From Albibacterium sp035514885 (lineage in GTDB: Bacteria > Bacteroidota > Bacteroidia > Sphingobacteriales > Sphingobacteriaceae), in contig NZ_DATJCH010000024.1 in the NCBI RefSeq assembly GCF_035514885.1, forward strand, positions 62,001-126,000: a DNA stretch of 64,000 nt, in the 5' to 3' direction. The translations under genes were made by a program, and so were the position numbers. Positions within the stretch are counted from its first letter, which is position 1. Each line of letters starts with the position of its first letter. Below the pieces are notes generated by a model that was not told the origin of the DNA, ran no database searches, and was given only the letters and a program-made list of their open reading frames with translations. This document shows positions 8,117 through 18,239 of the stretch, one piece after another.

Positions 8117-11100
8117 TTACTTTTGATATATCAAAGAGGACCTTTCACACCGCTTAAGGTTCATATATTCAGAAGGCAACATGTTAAATTTAGCTTTAAA
8201 AGCTCTTGCAAAATAGTTGGGAGTAGTAAAGCCTACTGCATAGCTGATCTGTGAAATATTCATATCGCTCTTGTCCAACAAAACTACTGCTTTGTTTAAT
8301 TTTAACGAGCGGATAAACTCTACAGGGCTTTCGCCTGTAAGTTCAAGCACCTTTGTATACAACGAACCTCTGCTCATTCCAATGTGACGACTTAAATCTT
8401 CTACAGACAATTGAGGGTTGGTTAAATTCGATTCGATATATTGAATTACCTTGTTCAGCAATTTCTCATTATCAGATTCTACCTCTATCTCCGGAGTCAA
8501 AACATTGATCCGTTTGCTATACGTGTTTTTAAGACTTTCGTTTAGCGTTAGCAGATTACGTATCTTAACATTAAGTATATCAAAATTAAAAGGTTTCATC
8601 ATATAATCATTTGCTCCGGTTTCTAAACCCAACAACTGATCTTCCTCGCCCGTTAAAGCCGTCAATAGCAATACCGGTGTATGATTGGTTCGTTTATCTG
8701 CTTTTATTTTTCTGCATAACTCAATTCCACTCATATAAGGCATACTGATATCGCTCACTACAATATCAGGATGAGATGATAATATTTTTTGCCAGCCGTC
8801 CCTTCCATTATCGGCTTCTACAACCTGATAATCATGCTGTAAATTATCTTTAAGATAAAATCTAAAATCTTCGTTATCTTCTACCAATAGAATCACCGGC
8901 TTTCTGGCCTCGGCAATTATTTTATCTTCGCTCTCAAAAGAATTCTCTTCTGCAATTTTCTTTTCTGATACGATTGCATCCTCTTCCAATATAAGAGTAT
9001 CTTCAACTTTTTGAAAAGGAAAATGTATTGTAAATACAGAGCCTTTTCCTGCTATACTTTCTACCTCGATAGTTCCTTCATGCATCCTCACAAACTCTTT
9101 AGTGATGGATAAACCAATGCCACTTCCTTGATTAAGGATTGCAGGATCTGCTTCGTTTTGGAAAAAACGATCAAAGATTTTCTCTTTAACTGATTCATCC
9201 ATACCAATACCCGTATCACTAAGGGTCACTTTCAATCCAGTTGACCCAATTAGTTGATCTACTTTAAAAATCACTTCGCCCCCTTTTAAAGTAAACTTGA
9301 AAGCATTGGACAAAAGATTGAATAAAACACGTTCTAATTTATCATGATCAAAAATGGCGAAATAAAATTTCACCGAACTTCTGAACTCAAAATTTATATG
9401 CTTACGATCTGCAAGGTCTTTAAATGATTCTGCAACATCATGTGAAAAGGCAATAAAATCTCCTACTGTAGCATTTAACTTTTGTTCATGCTGTCTTATA
9501 TTTCTGAAATCGAGCAACTGATTTACTAGGTTAAGAAGCCTTTTAGCATTGCGACGAATCATTTTAAGTTGATTAGAGTTGGAAGCCATTTCCTGCTGTA
9601 AAAGCTGCTCTACTGGACCCATAATCAGAGAGATAGGTGTACGGAACTCATGGCTAATATTAGTCAGGAATTTTATTTTCAGCTGATCAAACTCATGTAC
9701 ACGTTCTGCTTCCCTACGTTCCTGCTCTATTAATTGTTTTACCTTGATCTTCTCCTGTTCGATCAAAAATTTGGCTTTTAGCTTCTGAATTCCTCTATAA
9801 CGGATATACAATAAAATAAGAGTTGCTAATAAAATGTAGAAAGCGTATGCATAGTACGTTAGCCAAAAAGGAGGATGCACATATACTTTGATAGAAACTT
9901 CCGGTGTATTCCATTCACCTGATTCACTGGAGGCCTTTACTTTAAAAATATATTCTCCCGGATCGAGATTGGTATATACTGCTGTATTAGAAGAACCTAC
10001 ATCGTTCCAGTCTTGATCAAAATTCTCGAGCTTATAAAAATACCTATTTTCCTGTGGAGAGGTATAATTCAATGCAATGAAACTCAATGAAAAATTCTGT
10101 TTATAATTCAGATTAATTTCCTTTGCTATGGCAATGTGTTTATTAATCTGAGCATCTTCGGAAGGTATTACACTCTGATTTGATACCTTCAAATCTGTTA
10201 GTAATAATTTGGGTATTTTTCTATCTACATTTAATTGGAGAGGATTAAAATAATTGAAACCATTCGTACCTCCAAAAAACAGACTTCCGTCTGCAAGCTT
10301 TAAACCTGCACCCAAAACAAATGTGCCTCGCTGAATGCCATTATAATAAGAGTAATTCTTAAATTTTTTCGTGCGCAAGTCTAAGCTGCTTATGCCGTGA
10401 TTAGTGCTGATCCATATTTTACCTTTACTGTCTTCTAGAATCTTATAAATCACACCGTTGGCAAGCCCATCCTTTTCGGAATAAGTAGTCATTACCCCAT
10501 CCTCCGCATTGTAGAATGTTAGTCCACCACCCCTAGTTCCTATCCATACTCCTCCACCTTTAGCAGGGTGAATCGTTGTAATAGAACTATTAGGTAGTTT
10601 GCTATTCATTCTATTCAAATTCTTTACATAACCAGAAATCGGATCATATACAGCGATTCCTTCACCATTAGACCCAATCCAAATTTTACCTTCGCTATCT
10701 TCTTCTATAACCCGGATATATCCGTTCAGATTAATATTTCTACCTTCTTGTCTATTAAAAGCAAAATGGTGAAAAACTTTATTATCTGAGTCATAACGAG
10801 CTACTCCCTGACCATTAGTACCTATCCAAACATTTCCTCGACTATCTTTCTTAATACTAAAGATATCAGTACTACTAATATTATAAGGTTCATTGCCTTT
10901 TTTTATGTGTCTGCTGATGCCTGTCTTTGTATCCAATATGAATAACCCATTAAGGAATGTTCCTATCCATATTTCTGAACCTACCTTTTCCATAGAGAGA
11001 ATGGCTAACTCATTGAACCCTCCAACAAGTGGAACTTTATGAAAAACACCTGTCTGAATGTCAAAAGCATTCAACCCTCCTCCATCGGTACCTACATAAA

Positions 11101-12256
11101 TATTTCCATCAATAGCTTCAGCAAAAGATGTTACTACTGGAGCACTTAACCCAAATTTATCATAAGGATTGCTCTGTCTTAGATTAAAAAAGGGAAGGTT
11201 TTTATCATATTTATTTACTCCTCCTCTAAAAGTAGCTACCCAGGAGATTCCCTCGTCATCAACAAGTATACTTTTCACAGAATTCCCCACCATACTAAAA
11301 TTACCTCTTCCACTACCTTCCACACGTAACACCTTCCCAGTTTTACTATCCAGAATATTCAACCCCTCTTCAGTTCCTATCCATATTTTTCCGTTTACGT
11401 CACCTGATAAGGAGTAGACAAGATTACTACTCAATGTATTTTGATCAGTAGCAGAATAACTATAGTTTTTAAATCCTTTTTCATTAGCCAACAAACGGCT
11501 TACTCCCCCTCCATCAGTTCCAACCCACAGACTCCCCTCTTTATCTTCATATATTGCTTTAACAGCATTATTGCTCAAGCTATTAATCTCTGCAATTGAA
11601 TGAGTATATTGTTTAAATGCCTTTTTATCAGGAATATATCGAAGTAAACCATTACTTGAAGCCAACCACATACGTCCTTTGCAATCTCTAAATAAACGTA
11701 CCATAGGAAACGAAGCAAGGTGTTTATCCCTTTCACTAATTAATGGAAGCTCAGAGAACTGACCAGTCTCTGGATTAAAAATTAATATTCCATTGAATCC
11801 CGTAAGCCATATGTTACCTAATTGATCACTATGAATAGCCGTCAAAACCATCCGGGTACTTTCTTCAAATTTCTTAAATGAATCTGTTTTGCGATCATAC
11901 AAAACCAATCCTTCACCGGTTGCTATCCACAAATTTCCCTTTTTATCCTCATGCAGATCCACAATTTCATTGGTAGGAATAGTAGATGGATCTTCAGAAT
12001 TATGCTTATATACTTTAAATTCTTTCCCGTCAAATTTATTTAAACCATCATCTGTACCAAACCACATAAAGCCGTAACGATCTTTCAAGATTATATTAAC
12101 AATGTTAGAAGAAAGTCCATCTCTACTACTTAAATTCATGAAATTCAGGTAGCGCTCTTCAGCCATACTATCGATCGAAAGTAACGACGAAAAGATAATA
12201 ATTAAGAAATACTTCAATTGCCTTCTTAACATTCTAAAAATCTTTGAAATAATCAC
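8117..12256 (-). CDS. Hybrid two-component system sensor-regulator (HTCS) of the PUL
   Basis: A 1379-residue one-protein two-component system. In order it has an N-terminal membrane or signal segment (about 12-32), two seven-bladed Reg_prop propellers with repeated WIGT-type motifs (about 45-700), a Y_Y_Y domain (about 720-790), one membrane helix (about 799-818), and a coiled linker. A HisKA domain follows with phospho-acceptor His869 in NISHEFRTP, then an HATPase (LERVLFNLLSNAFKF, GSGIGLSI), a receiver domain with Asp1169 (VVSDISMP), and an AraC-type helix-turn-helix at about 1270-1370. Such proteins sense an oligosaccharide in the periplasm and activate their PUL. It lies directly upstream of the SusCD operon on the same strand. 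Two dyads, at 7999-8033 (target) and 12310-12331 (own leader), may bind it. All catalytic motifs are intact. Confidence 0.97.
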   Translation of the reverse strand: MIISKIFRMLRRQLKYFLIIIFSSLLSIDSMAEERYLNFMNLSSRDGLSSNIVNIILKDRYGFMWFGTDDGLNKFDGKEFKVYKHNSEDPSTIPTNEIVDLHEDKKGNLWIATGEGLVLYDRKTDSFKKFEESTRMVLTAIHSDQLGNIWLTGFNGILIFNPETGQFSELPLISERDKHLASFPMVRLFRDCKGRMWLASSNGLLRYIPDKKAFKQYTHSIAEINSLSNNAVKAIYEDKEGSLWVGTDGGGVSRLLANEKGFKNYSYSATDQNTLSSNLVYSLSGDVNGKIWIGTEEGLNILDSKTGKVLRVEGSGRGNFSMVGNSVKSILVDDEGISWVATFRGGVNKYDKNLPFFNLRQSNPYDKFGLSAPVVTSFAEAIDGNIYVGTDGGGLNAFDIQTGVFHKVPLVGGFNELAILSMEKVGSEIWIGTFLNGLFILDTKTGISRHIKKGNEPYNISSTDIFSIKKDSRGNVWIGTNGQGVARYDSDNKVFHHFAFNRQEGRNINLNGYIRVIEEDSEGKIWIGSNGEGIAVYDPISGYVKNLNRMNSKLPNSSITTIHPAKGGGVWIGTRGGGLTFYNAEDGVMTTYSEKDGLANGVIYKILEDSKGKIWISTNHGISSLDLRTKKFKNYSYYNGIQRGTFVLGAGLKLADGSLFFGGTNGFNYFNPLQLNVDRKIPKLLLTDLKVSNQSVIPSEDAQINKHIAIAKEINLNYKQNFSLSFIALNYTSPQENRYFYKLENFDQDWNDVGSSNTAVYTNLDPGEYIFKVKASSESGEWNTPEVSIKVYVHPPFWLTYYAYAFYILLATLILLYIRYRGIQKLKAKFLIEQEKIKVKQLIEQERREAERVHEFDQLKIKFLTNISHEFRTPISLIMGPVEQLLQQEMASNSNQLKMIRRNAKRLLNLVNQLLDFRNIRQHEQKLNATVGDFIAFSHDVAESFKDLADRKHINFEFRSSVKFYFAIFDHDKLERVLFNLLSNAFKFTLKGGEVIFKVDQLIGSTGLKVTLSDTGIGMDESVKEKIFDRFFQNEADPAILNQGSGIGLSITKEFVRMHEGTIEVESIAGKGSVFTIHFPFQKVEDTLILEEDAIVSEKKIAEENSFESEDKIIAEARKPVILLVEDNEDFRFYLKDNLQHDYQVVEADNGRDGWQKILSSHPDIVVSDISMPYMSGIELCRKIKADKRTNHTPVLLLTALTGEEDQLLGLETGANDYMMKPFNFDILNVKIRNLLTLNESLKNTYSKRINVLTPEIEVESDNEKLLNKVIQYIESNLTNPQLSVEDLSRHIGMSRGSLYTKVLELTGESPVEFIRSLKLNKAVVLLDKSDMNISQISYAVGFTTPNYFARAFKAKFNMLPSEYMNLKRCERSSLIYQK

Positions 12257-12309
12257 ATATTTAACAAGAATCGAAATAACTCAGGCATAAAGTAATTATT
12301 TTAGGTTTA

Positions 12310-12331
12310 TTTAATGGTTTGGTCCATTAAA
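12310..12331 (-). promoter_or_regulatory. Perfect dyad TTTAATGG-N6-CCATTAAA before the HTCS gene
   Basis: Perfect 8-bp arms with a 6-base spacer, 54 bp upstream of the HTCS start codon in the 247-bp divergent gap with the phosphatase-fold gene. It could be an operator or a leader hairpin. No exact TAnnTTTG element was found nearby, so its position relative to the start of transcription is unknown. Confidence 0.4.
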
Positions 12332-12503
12332 ATCTGATGAAGCTAAAATTAGCAATTTCAGTTTAAATCACAAACATTAATTTAAAAGGCTTAAAAAAAC
12401 AATATTATTTCATCATCACAAGGGAGAGTTCTTAGAAAAAAGTATCTTTATCTACTCCGAATGGTTACTTGTAGAATTATGTTAATATCTAAGAAACTAA
12501 AAA

Positions 12504-13340
12504 ATGAAAAAAATATATACAGCATTATTACTATCATTACTGATAAGCACATCAGCTTTTGCCCAGGAATTAAAGGTGGCTACCTATAATATCAGGTATG
12601 CAAGTTCGAATGACATAGGTAATTTATGGCAAGATAGGTCTCCCTATGTAGCAGCCTTAGTCCGGTTTCATAATTTTGATGTTTTTGGAACACAAGAAGG
12701 CCTTCCTGAACAACTAGCCGACTTAGACGGTTTGTTGCCAACTTATTCTCGTTACGGAAAAGGACGAGACGATGGCAAAACCCAAGGAGAGCATTCTGCC
12801 ATTTATTACAAAAAGGACAAATTTACTCGCTTAAACCAAGGAGATTTCTGGTTGGCCGAGAACCCTGATATACCTGCCAAAGGATGGGATGCAACATGTT
12901 GTAACCGAATTGTATCTTGGGTCAATTTAAAAGATAATGATTCAGGTAAAGAATTCTTTTTCTTTAGTGCTCATTATGACCACCAAGGACAAATAGCTCG
13001 TAAAGAAAGCAGTAAGCTGGTTCTGAAAAAGATCCAGGAAATAGCAAAAGGGAAACCAGTTATATTTGTAGGAGATTTAAATGCCGATCATGAAAGTGAG
13101 CCTTATAAAATACTGCAAGATTCGAAAGAAATAGTTGATACCTATACCTTAGTAAAGGAACCTTATCATAATAACGGAAGTTTTAATAATTTTAAAACCC
13201 CAGCTAGTTCAACAGTCATCGATCATATCTTTGTTACACCAGGCATCAAGGTCTCAAAATGGGGAATATTAACCGATAGCTATTTTGGCAAATATCCCTC
13301 TGACCATTTCCCGGTAATAAGTGTTTTGTCACTTCCTTAA
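12504..13340 (+). CDS. Secreted endonuclease/exonuclease/phosphatase-family hydrolase
   Basis: A 278-residue protein with a clear signal peptide (1-20, ending AFAQE) and the complete EEP fold motif set. These are VATYNIRY near 26-33, GTQEG (Glu metal ligand) near 73-77, SAHYDH near 153, VGDLNADH near 190-197, VIDHIF near 241, and the C-terminal SDHFPV near 267. The fold cleaves phosphodiester or phosphomonoester bonds with Mg2+. The signal peptide and the position beside mannosidases suggest an extracytoplasmic phosphodiesterase, for example on phosphorylated mannan or a phospholipid-like anchor, but the substrate is not shown by the sequence. It is divergent from the HTCS gene and precedes the LacI regulator by 58 bp. 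The fold is sure and the role open. Confidence 0.9.
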   Translation: MKKIYTALLLSLLISTSAFAQELKVATYNIRYASSNDIGNLWQDRSPYVAALVRFHNFDVFGTQEGLPEQLADLDGLLPTYSRYGKGRDDGKTQGEHSAIYYKKDKFTRLNQGDFWLAENPDIPAKGWDATCCNRIVSWVNLKDNDSGKEFFFFSAHYDHQGQIARKESSKLVLKKIQEIAKGKPVIFVGDLNADHESEPYKILQDSKEIVDTYTLVKEPYHNNGSFNNFKTPASSTVIDHIFVTPGIKVSKWGILTDSYFGKYPSDHFPVISVLSLP

Positions 13341-13365
13341 AATAAGGAGATTCTTATTTATTTTG

Positions 13366-13373
13366 TAGATTTG
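13366..13373 (+). promoter_or_regulatory. -7 promoter element of the LacI-type regulator gene
   Basis: TAGATTTG, an exact TAnnTTTG match, 25 bp before the GTG start. It gives the regulator its own short leader of about 20 nt and lies in the gap after the phosphatase-fold gene. Confidence 0.5.
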
Positions 13374-13398
13374 CCCTTACTGATTAACTAACTATTAA

Positions 13399-14433
13399 GT
13401 GCCTAAATTAAACAAGCCTTTGTCAAACGCAAAGCGTTTATCTATAAAAGATATAGCTAAACAAGCAAATGTCTCAATTACTACTGTTTCTTTTATCTTA
13501 AATGGTAAGGCACAACAAATGGCTATAAGTGCTGCTGTTATAGAAAAAGTTGAGAAAACAATAAAGGAGAGTGGCTACAAACCCAATCAAGTAGCAAGAA
13601 GTCTCAGAACCGGAAACAGCAAAATCATTGGCTTAATCGTAGAAGACATATCAAATCCTTTTTTTGCTAGCATTGCACGTCTCATTGAAGATAAAGCCTA
13701 TAAAAAGGGCTATAAAATAATGTATTCAAGTACAGAGAATGACATCAACAAAGCAAAAGACCTTATTGATATGCTAAGAAGCAGAAATGTAGATGCCTAC
13801 ATAATAGCACCTACTCTTGGTATTGAAGAAGATGTAACTCAATTATTAAAAGATCGTAAACCAATTATTTTCTTCGACAGGAATCTTCCCGGTTTAGAAA
13901 TCCCATATGTAGGTGCGGATCATTTAGAAGCATCCTATAAGGCTGTAGAGAGCTTCATTACGAGGGGAAAGAAAAATATTGCTTTTGTATCTATTGACCT
14001 ACAAGTACAGCAAATTGAAGAAAGATATATAGGCTATAAAAAAGCTATTGATGATAACGGACTTAAATTTAATGAAAGATTAGCGCTAAAGATTCCCTTT
14101 AATCAACCAAAGGAAGATACCGTAAATCAGATTAAATCCTTATTAACCACAGAAAGTATTGATGCAATATTATTTGCAACAAATTACTTGGCACTTAGCG
14201 GACTGACAGCAATTAATGAGCTAAATAAAAAAATAAATGAAGATTTCCTGGTTATTGCTTATGATGACAGGGATCTATTTAAGCTCCATACTCCAAAGAT
14301 TTCGGCTATAGAGCAGCCCTTGGAAAGCATAGCAGAAAATGTAATAAACCTGATTTTAAGCGAACTCGATTCTAAATCCAACCTTGATAATAATCGCCAA
14401 ATAATCCTGCCTACCAACCTCATCTTAAGATAA
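13399..14433 (+). CDS. LacI/GalR-family transcriptional regulator
   Basis: A 344-residue LacI-family repressor or activator. An N-terminal helix-turn-helix (about 15-60: SIKDIAKQANVSITTVSFIL, then the hinge helix pattern NQVARSLRTGNSKIIGLI) is followed by a periplasmic-binding-protein-like sensor domain. No ATG is available: an in-frame TAA sits directly before the GTG used here, and the only nearby alternative is a TTG seven codons in. It is convergent with the sugar transporter gene and stands between the two PUL operons. It may control the GH125-ROK-GH92-MFS operon, because a LacI-like operator with a central CG lies at 20752-20769. The effector, perhaps mannose or a phosphorylated sugar, is inferred from context only. 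Confidence 0.93.
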   Translation: MPKLNKPLSNAKRLSIKDIAKQANVSITTVSFILNGKAQQMAISAAVIEKVEKTIKESGYKPNQVARSLRTGNSKIIGLIVEDISNPFFASIARLIEDKAYKKGYKIMYSSTENDINKAKDLIDMLRSRNVDAYIIAPTLGIEEDVTQLLKDRKPIIFFDRNLPGLEIPYVGADHLEASYKAVESFITRGKKNIAFVSIDLQVQQIEERYIGYKKAIDDNGLKFNERLALKIPFNQPKEDTVNQIKSLLTTESIDAILFATNYLALSGLTAINELNKKINEDFLVIAYDDRDLFKLHTPKISAIEQPLESIAENVINLILSELDSKSNLDNNRQIILPTNLILR

Positions 14434-14453
14434 ACTCAGACTAAATTTTACAG

Positions 14454-14478
14454 GCATAAGTTAGCTCAACTTTTATGC
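14454..14478. terminator. Weak hairpin between the convergent LacI and MFS genes
   Basis: GCATAAGTT pairs with AACTTTTATGC with two bulged bases around a 5-base loop, spanning the 39-bp convergent gap and the transporter stop codon. It has no clean U tract. It is the only candidate terminator in the gap. Confidence 0.3.
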
Positions 14479-15873
14479 AGTTGGTTTCAACTTCGCAATT
14501 TTGGAACAGAAATAGCCATAAAACACGATATAGCAATAACAGATTACCGGAATAAAATAAGACTGCTGTAAACCAATGCTATCAGCTATCGCACCCTGAA
14601 TTAAAGGAACTAATGCCCCACCCAAAATAGCCATTACCAATAAAGAAGAACCTTGACTGGTATATCTTCCTAACCCCACAATTGAAAGGGTAAAAATATT
14701 TGACCACATAATGGAATTGAATAAACCTATACCCAATAAAGACCACATGGCTAAACTTCCACTTGAGAATATAGCAATTAGAAGAAGTATTACATTTACA
14801 AGAGCAAAGACCGATAAGGTACGAGCTGGAGCCGATTTACCGATAAAGAAAGCAAGCAAGTTTAGAACAATAAAAATAATAAACCCACTTATTTGCCCAA
14901 AGCTCAAATCTACAATGCTGAAAATAAGAAGGAAAACCAGCACAGATATACCTAACATCAAGGAGACTTTCTTAATTGATGACAAAGTTGGATGCAAGGA
15001 TACAGAACCTAAGAAACGACCAATCATTGCTCCTCCCCAGTATAAAGCAAGATAGTTTTTACTGATAGCTTCTGGTATATCCATTATATTTGCAAGCCCT
15101 AGAAAGTTAATCATAAAACTCCCAATTGCAACCTCAGCACCCACGTATACGAATATTGCAAATATACCCAGCTTCAGTTGAGGAAAGCGAAGTGCTCCTA
15201 AATCACGATGTTCGGTTTCCTCTGATTTAAAGCTAGGTAACTTTATCTGGTAAATAATTAAACCAACAACCAGAAAGATTATTGCGAAAATGATATAAGG
15301 CACTTTAGTAGCATCTGGAGAAAGAACTCCATTATCAGAAAACAATTCAAAGATTAAAAATCCACCTATTATTGGTGCAATAGTAGTACCCAATGAATTA
15401 AAAGCCTGTGAAAGATTTAAACGACTCGATGCTCCTTTTGACGAACCAAGCAGAGACACATAAGGATTTGCTGTAATTTGCAATAAAGTAAAACCTAGTC
15501 CCAAGATAAATAAAGCTCCTAAAAACAAACTATAAGTAGAATAAGCAGCTGCCGGATAAAACAAGAAGCAACCAATAGCAGAAACCAGAAGTCCCAAGAG
15601 CATCCCATTTTTATACCCTATTCTATTAATTGGATCACCCTTATAATATGATGTAATGAAATAAATAAGTGAGCCGATAAAATAAGCACCAAAAAAGCAA
15701 AACTGCACCAACATGGATTCCAAGTAATTCAAAAGGAAAAGCTCTTTTAAATGTGGAATTAAAATATCATTCATGCAGGTAATGAAACCCCACATAAAGA
15801 ACAAAGAAGTTAATGCGGTAAACGGTATAGCGTAGCCTTTAGAAGCTTCCAATTGATCTCTTTGATTTTCCAT
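14473..15873 (-). CDS. FucP/GluP-type MFS sugar:H+ symporter
   Basis: A 466-residue inner-membrane protein with about 12 hydrophobic helices. It matches the sugar MFS (FucP/GluP) group: SLFFMWGFITCMNDILIPHL in the first helix is the group hallmark, with ITANPYVSLLG near 140 and the paired repeat halves following. Such carriers bring free hexoses (fucose, glucose, galactose, mannose) into the cytoplasm with protons. It is the last gene of the GH125-ROK-GH92-MFS operon, 30 bp behind GH92, so mannose released by the mannosidases is the likeliest cargo. That specificity is inferred from the neighbours. Confidence 0.92.
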   Translation of the reverse strand: MENQRDQLEASKGYAIPFTALTSLFFMWGFITCMNDILIPHLKELFLLNYLESMLVQFCFFGAYFIGSLIYFITSYYKGDPINRIGYKNGMLLGLLVSAIGCFLFYPAAAYSTYSLFLGALFILGLGFTLLQITANPYVSLLGSSKGASSRLNLSQAFNSLGTTIAPIIGGFLIFELFSDNGVLSPDATKVPYIIFAIIFLVVGLIIYQIKLPSFKSEETEHRDLGALRFPQLKLGIFAIFVYVGAEVAIGSFMINFLGLANIMDIPEAISKNYLALYWGGAMIGRFLGSVSLHPTLSSIKKVSLMLGISVLVFLLIFSIVDLSFGQISGFIIFIVLNLLAFFIGKSAPARTLSVFALVNVILLLIAIFSSGSLAMWSLLGIGLFNSIMWSNIFTLSIVGLGRYTSQGSSLLVMAILGGALVPLIQGAIADSIGLQQSYFIPVICYCYIVFYGYFCSKIAKLKPTA

Positions 15874-15903
15874 TTTGATGATTATTTATTGCAATGTTTT
15901 ATT

Positions 15904-18192
15904 TCAATTATTAGTAGAAAAAGAATAAGGATAATCAGATGCCGCTGTTCCTCGTTCTTTATTGGGCTCATCAGACATTTTAAAATTCAAAACTGCGCCA
16001 CTTTGCAAACCGCTATGACTAATCCAGTTTTTACTGTAATTTTTACCATTTAATGTTAAGCTCTGTACATACCTGTTTTCTGAGCCGTTATTATCTGCAT
16101 TAACAACTATCTTTTTACCATTTTCAAGGCTAATCGTTACTTTTCTGAATAAAGGAGATCCTAAGACATATTGATCGACACCAGGAGTTACCGGATAAAA
16201 ACCCATAGCAGAGAACACATACCAGGCAGAAGTTTGTCCATTATCCTCATCACCACAATAACCATCAGGCGTGGCGCTATATAACTTATCCATCGTTTCC
16301 CTGGCCCAATATTGTGCTTTCCAAGGTTCTCCGGCATAATTATACAAATAAATCATATGTTGTATTGGCTGATTACCATGCGCGTATTGGCCCATATTCG
16401 CAATCTGCATTTCACGAATCTCATGTATTACACTGCCATAATAAGATTCATCAAAAACTGGAGGAAGAGTAAATACAGAATCTAACATGGATACAAAGTC
16501 TTGTCTGCCACCCATTAGTTCTACTAAACCAGCTACATCATGGAATACAGACCACGAATAGTGCCAGCTATTGCCCTCTGTAAATGCATCTCCCCATTTG
16601 AAAGGATTGAATGGAGATTGAAAAGAACCGTCTGTATTCTTGCCACGCATCAACTTAGTCGACTTATCAAAAAGGTTTTTATAATTCATACTTCGTTTAG
16701 CATAAATAGCAATCTCGCTTTCTGGCTTTCCGAGTGCTTTTCCCAACTGATAGATAGTAAAATCGTTGTAAGCATATTCCAATGTTCGCGCTGCATTTTC
16801 ATTAATATTTACATCATAGGGTACATATCCCAAAGAATTATAATACTCTACACCAGCACGACCAACAGCTGTCAATGGTCCTTCATTATTCGCTCCATGC
16901 TTCAAAGCCTCCCACAAAGTTTCTATATCATACCCACGCAAACCTTTAATATAGGCATCTGCTACTACAGAGGCCGAATTATTCCCGATCATGACATTAG
17001 CGTAGCCCGGACTACTCCACTCGGGAAGCCAACCTCCTTCTTTATAATCATTCACCAATCCTTCTTGCATTTCTTTATTAATGGAAGGGTAAACCAAGTT
17101 TAAAAACGGATAAAGTGCTCTAAAAGTATCCCAAAAACCCGTACCTGCAAACATATAACCAGGTAAAATTTCACCGTTATAAGGACTCCAATGTACAATT
17201 TGCTCCTTTTCATTAATCTCGTACAATTTGTTAGGAAAAAACAAAGTACGATACAAGCTGGAATAAAATGTACGAATCTGATCTTCAGTCCCCCCCTCAA
17301 CTACTATCTTACCAAGCTCTTTATTCCATAAAGCTTTTGCCTTCGCTTTCGTAGTTTCAAAATTATCTGACGCTAACTCTCTCCTTAGATTTAGTTCTGC
17401 CTGTTCAAAGCTAATAAAAGAAGTTGCTATTTTAGCATTCACTTTTTCTCCCTTTACCGTTTTAAAACCTACGACAGCCCCTGAATGATCACTCGTTATC
17501 TCTAAACTTGAACTTAGTTTATCGCCCTCAAAAGTATTCGTAAGTGAGAATGCTTTATCAAAATAAATAACGAAGTAATTCTTGAAATTCTTTGGTATTA
17601 ATTGGCTGCTATGTTTTGTACTATACCCGATAACCTTATTCTCTGAAGGGATAATCTTTATATACGAACCTTTATCCAGAGCGTCTATTACGACAAAAGA
17701 ACTATCTGATTCAGGAAAGGTAAACCTAAATTGTGATGCACGTTCAGTAGGTGTAATTTCAGTAGTTACATCTGCATCTGCAAGATAAACACTATAGTAA
17801 TATGGCTTAGAAACCTCAGCTTTGTGACTAAACCAACTGGCCCGATCGTCTTCCTTAAATTTCAAGGTACCGGTAACTGCCATAATTGCAAATTGTCCGT
17901 AATCATTCATCCATGGAGAAGGTTGATGAGTTTGCTTGAATCCCCGGATTTTATCAGCATCGTACTGGTATGCCCATCCATTTCCCATTTTACCCGTCTG
18001 AGGAGTCCATAAATTCATCCCCCATGGAACCCCAATCGCAGGATACGTATTTCCGTTTGATAAACTTGGCTTTGACTGTGTACCCATTAATGGGTTAACC
18101 CACTCTACTGGGTCCACAATATTATCCGTAGTTTGTGCTGTTGAACTAAGCGTAATAGAAAGAAGTAATACGCTAATTATTGTCTTAATCAT
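15904..18192 (-). CDS. GH92 exo-alpha-mannosidase, secreted
   Basis: A 762-residue glycoside hydrolase family 92 protein with a cleavable signal peptide (1-19, ending SSTAQ). The N-terminal beta-sandwich opens with VNPLMGTQ and GNTYPAIGVPWGMNLWTPQT. The (alpha/alpha)6 domain contains GTGFWDTFRALYPF near 350, the GNSWHYSWSVFHD substrate stretch, and the diagnostic GDEDNGQTSAWYVFSAMGFY near 645-665, with the conserved acidic residues. Family members are Ca2+-dependent inverting enzymes removing alpha-1,2, 1,3, 1,4 or 1,6 mannose. The linkage cannot be read from sequence. The signal has no lipobox, so a periplasmic location is likely. It is third in its operon, 47 bp behind the ROK kinase. The length is typical. 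Confidence 0.96.
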   Translation of the reverse strand: MIKTIISVLLLSITLSSTAQTTDNIVDPVEWVNPLMGTQSKPSLSNGNTYPAIGVPWGMNLWTPQTGKMGNGWAYQYDADKIRGFKQTHQPSPWMNDYGQFAIMAVTGTLKFKEDDRASWFSHKAEVSKPYYYSVYLADADVTTEITPTERASQFRFTFPESDSSFVVIDALDKGSYIKIIPSENKVIGYSTKHSSQLIPKNFKNYFVIYFDKAFSLTNTFEGDKLSSSLEITSDHSGAVVGFKTVKGEKVNAKIATSFISFEQAELNLRRELASDNFETTKAKAKALWNKELGKIVVEGGTEDQIRTFYSSLYRTLFFPNKLYEINEKEQIVHWSPYNGEILPGYMFAGTGFWDTFRALYPFLNLVYPSINKEMQEGLVNDYKEGGWLPEWSSPGYANVMIGNNSASVVADAYIKGLRGYDIETLWEALKHGANNEGPLTAVGRAGVEYYNSLGYVPYDVNINENAARTLEYAYNDFTIYQLGKALGKPESEIAIYAKRSMNYKNLFDKSTKLMRGKNTDGSFQSPFNPFKWGDAFTEGNSWHYSWSVFHDVAGLVELMGGRQDFVSMLDSVFTLPPVFDESYYGSVIHEIREMQIANMGQYAHGNQPIQHMIYLYNYAGEPWKAQYWARETMDKLYSATPDGYCGDEDNGQTSAWYVFSAMGFYPVTPGVDQYVLGSPLFRKVTISLENGKKIVVNADNNGSENRYVQSLTLNGKNYSKNWISHSGLQSGAVLNFKMSDEPNKERGTAASDYPYSFSTNN

Positions 18193-18239
18193 ATCTTAAT
18201 TTTTATTAGGTATATAGGATTAGCTTCACTTTTAACAAT

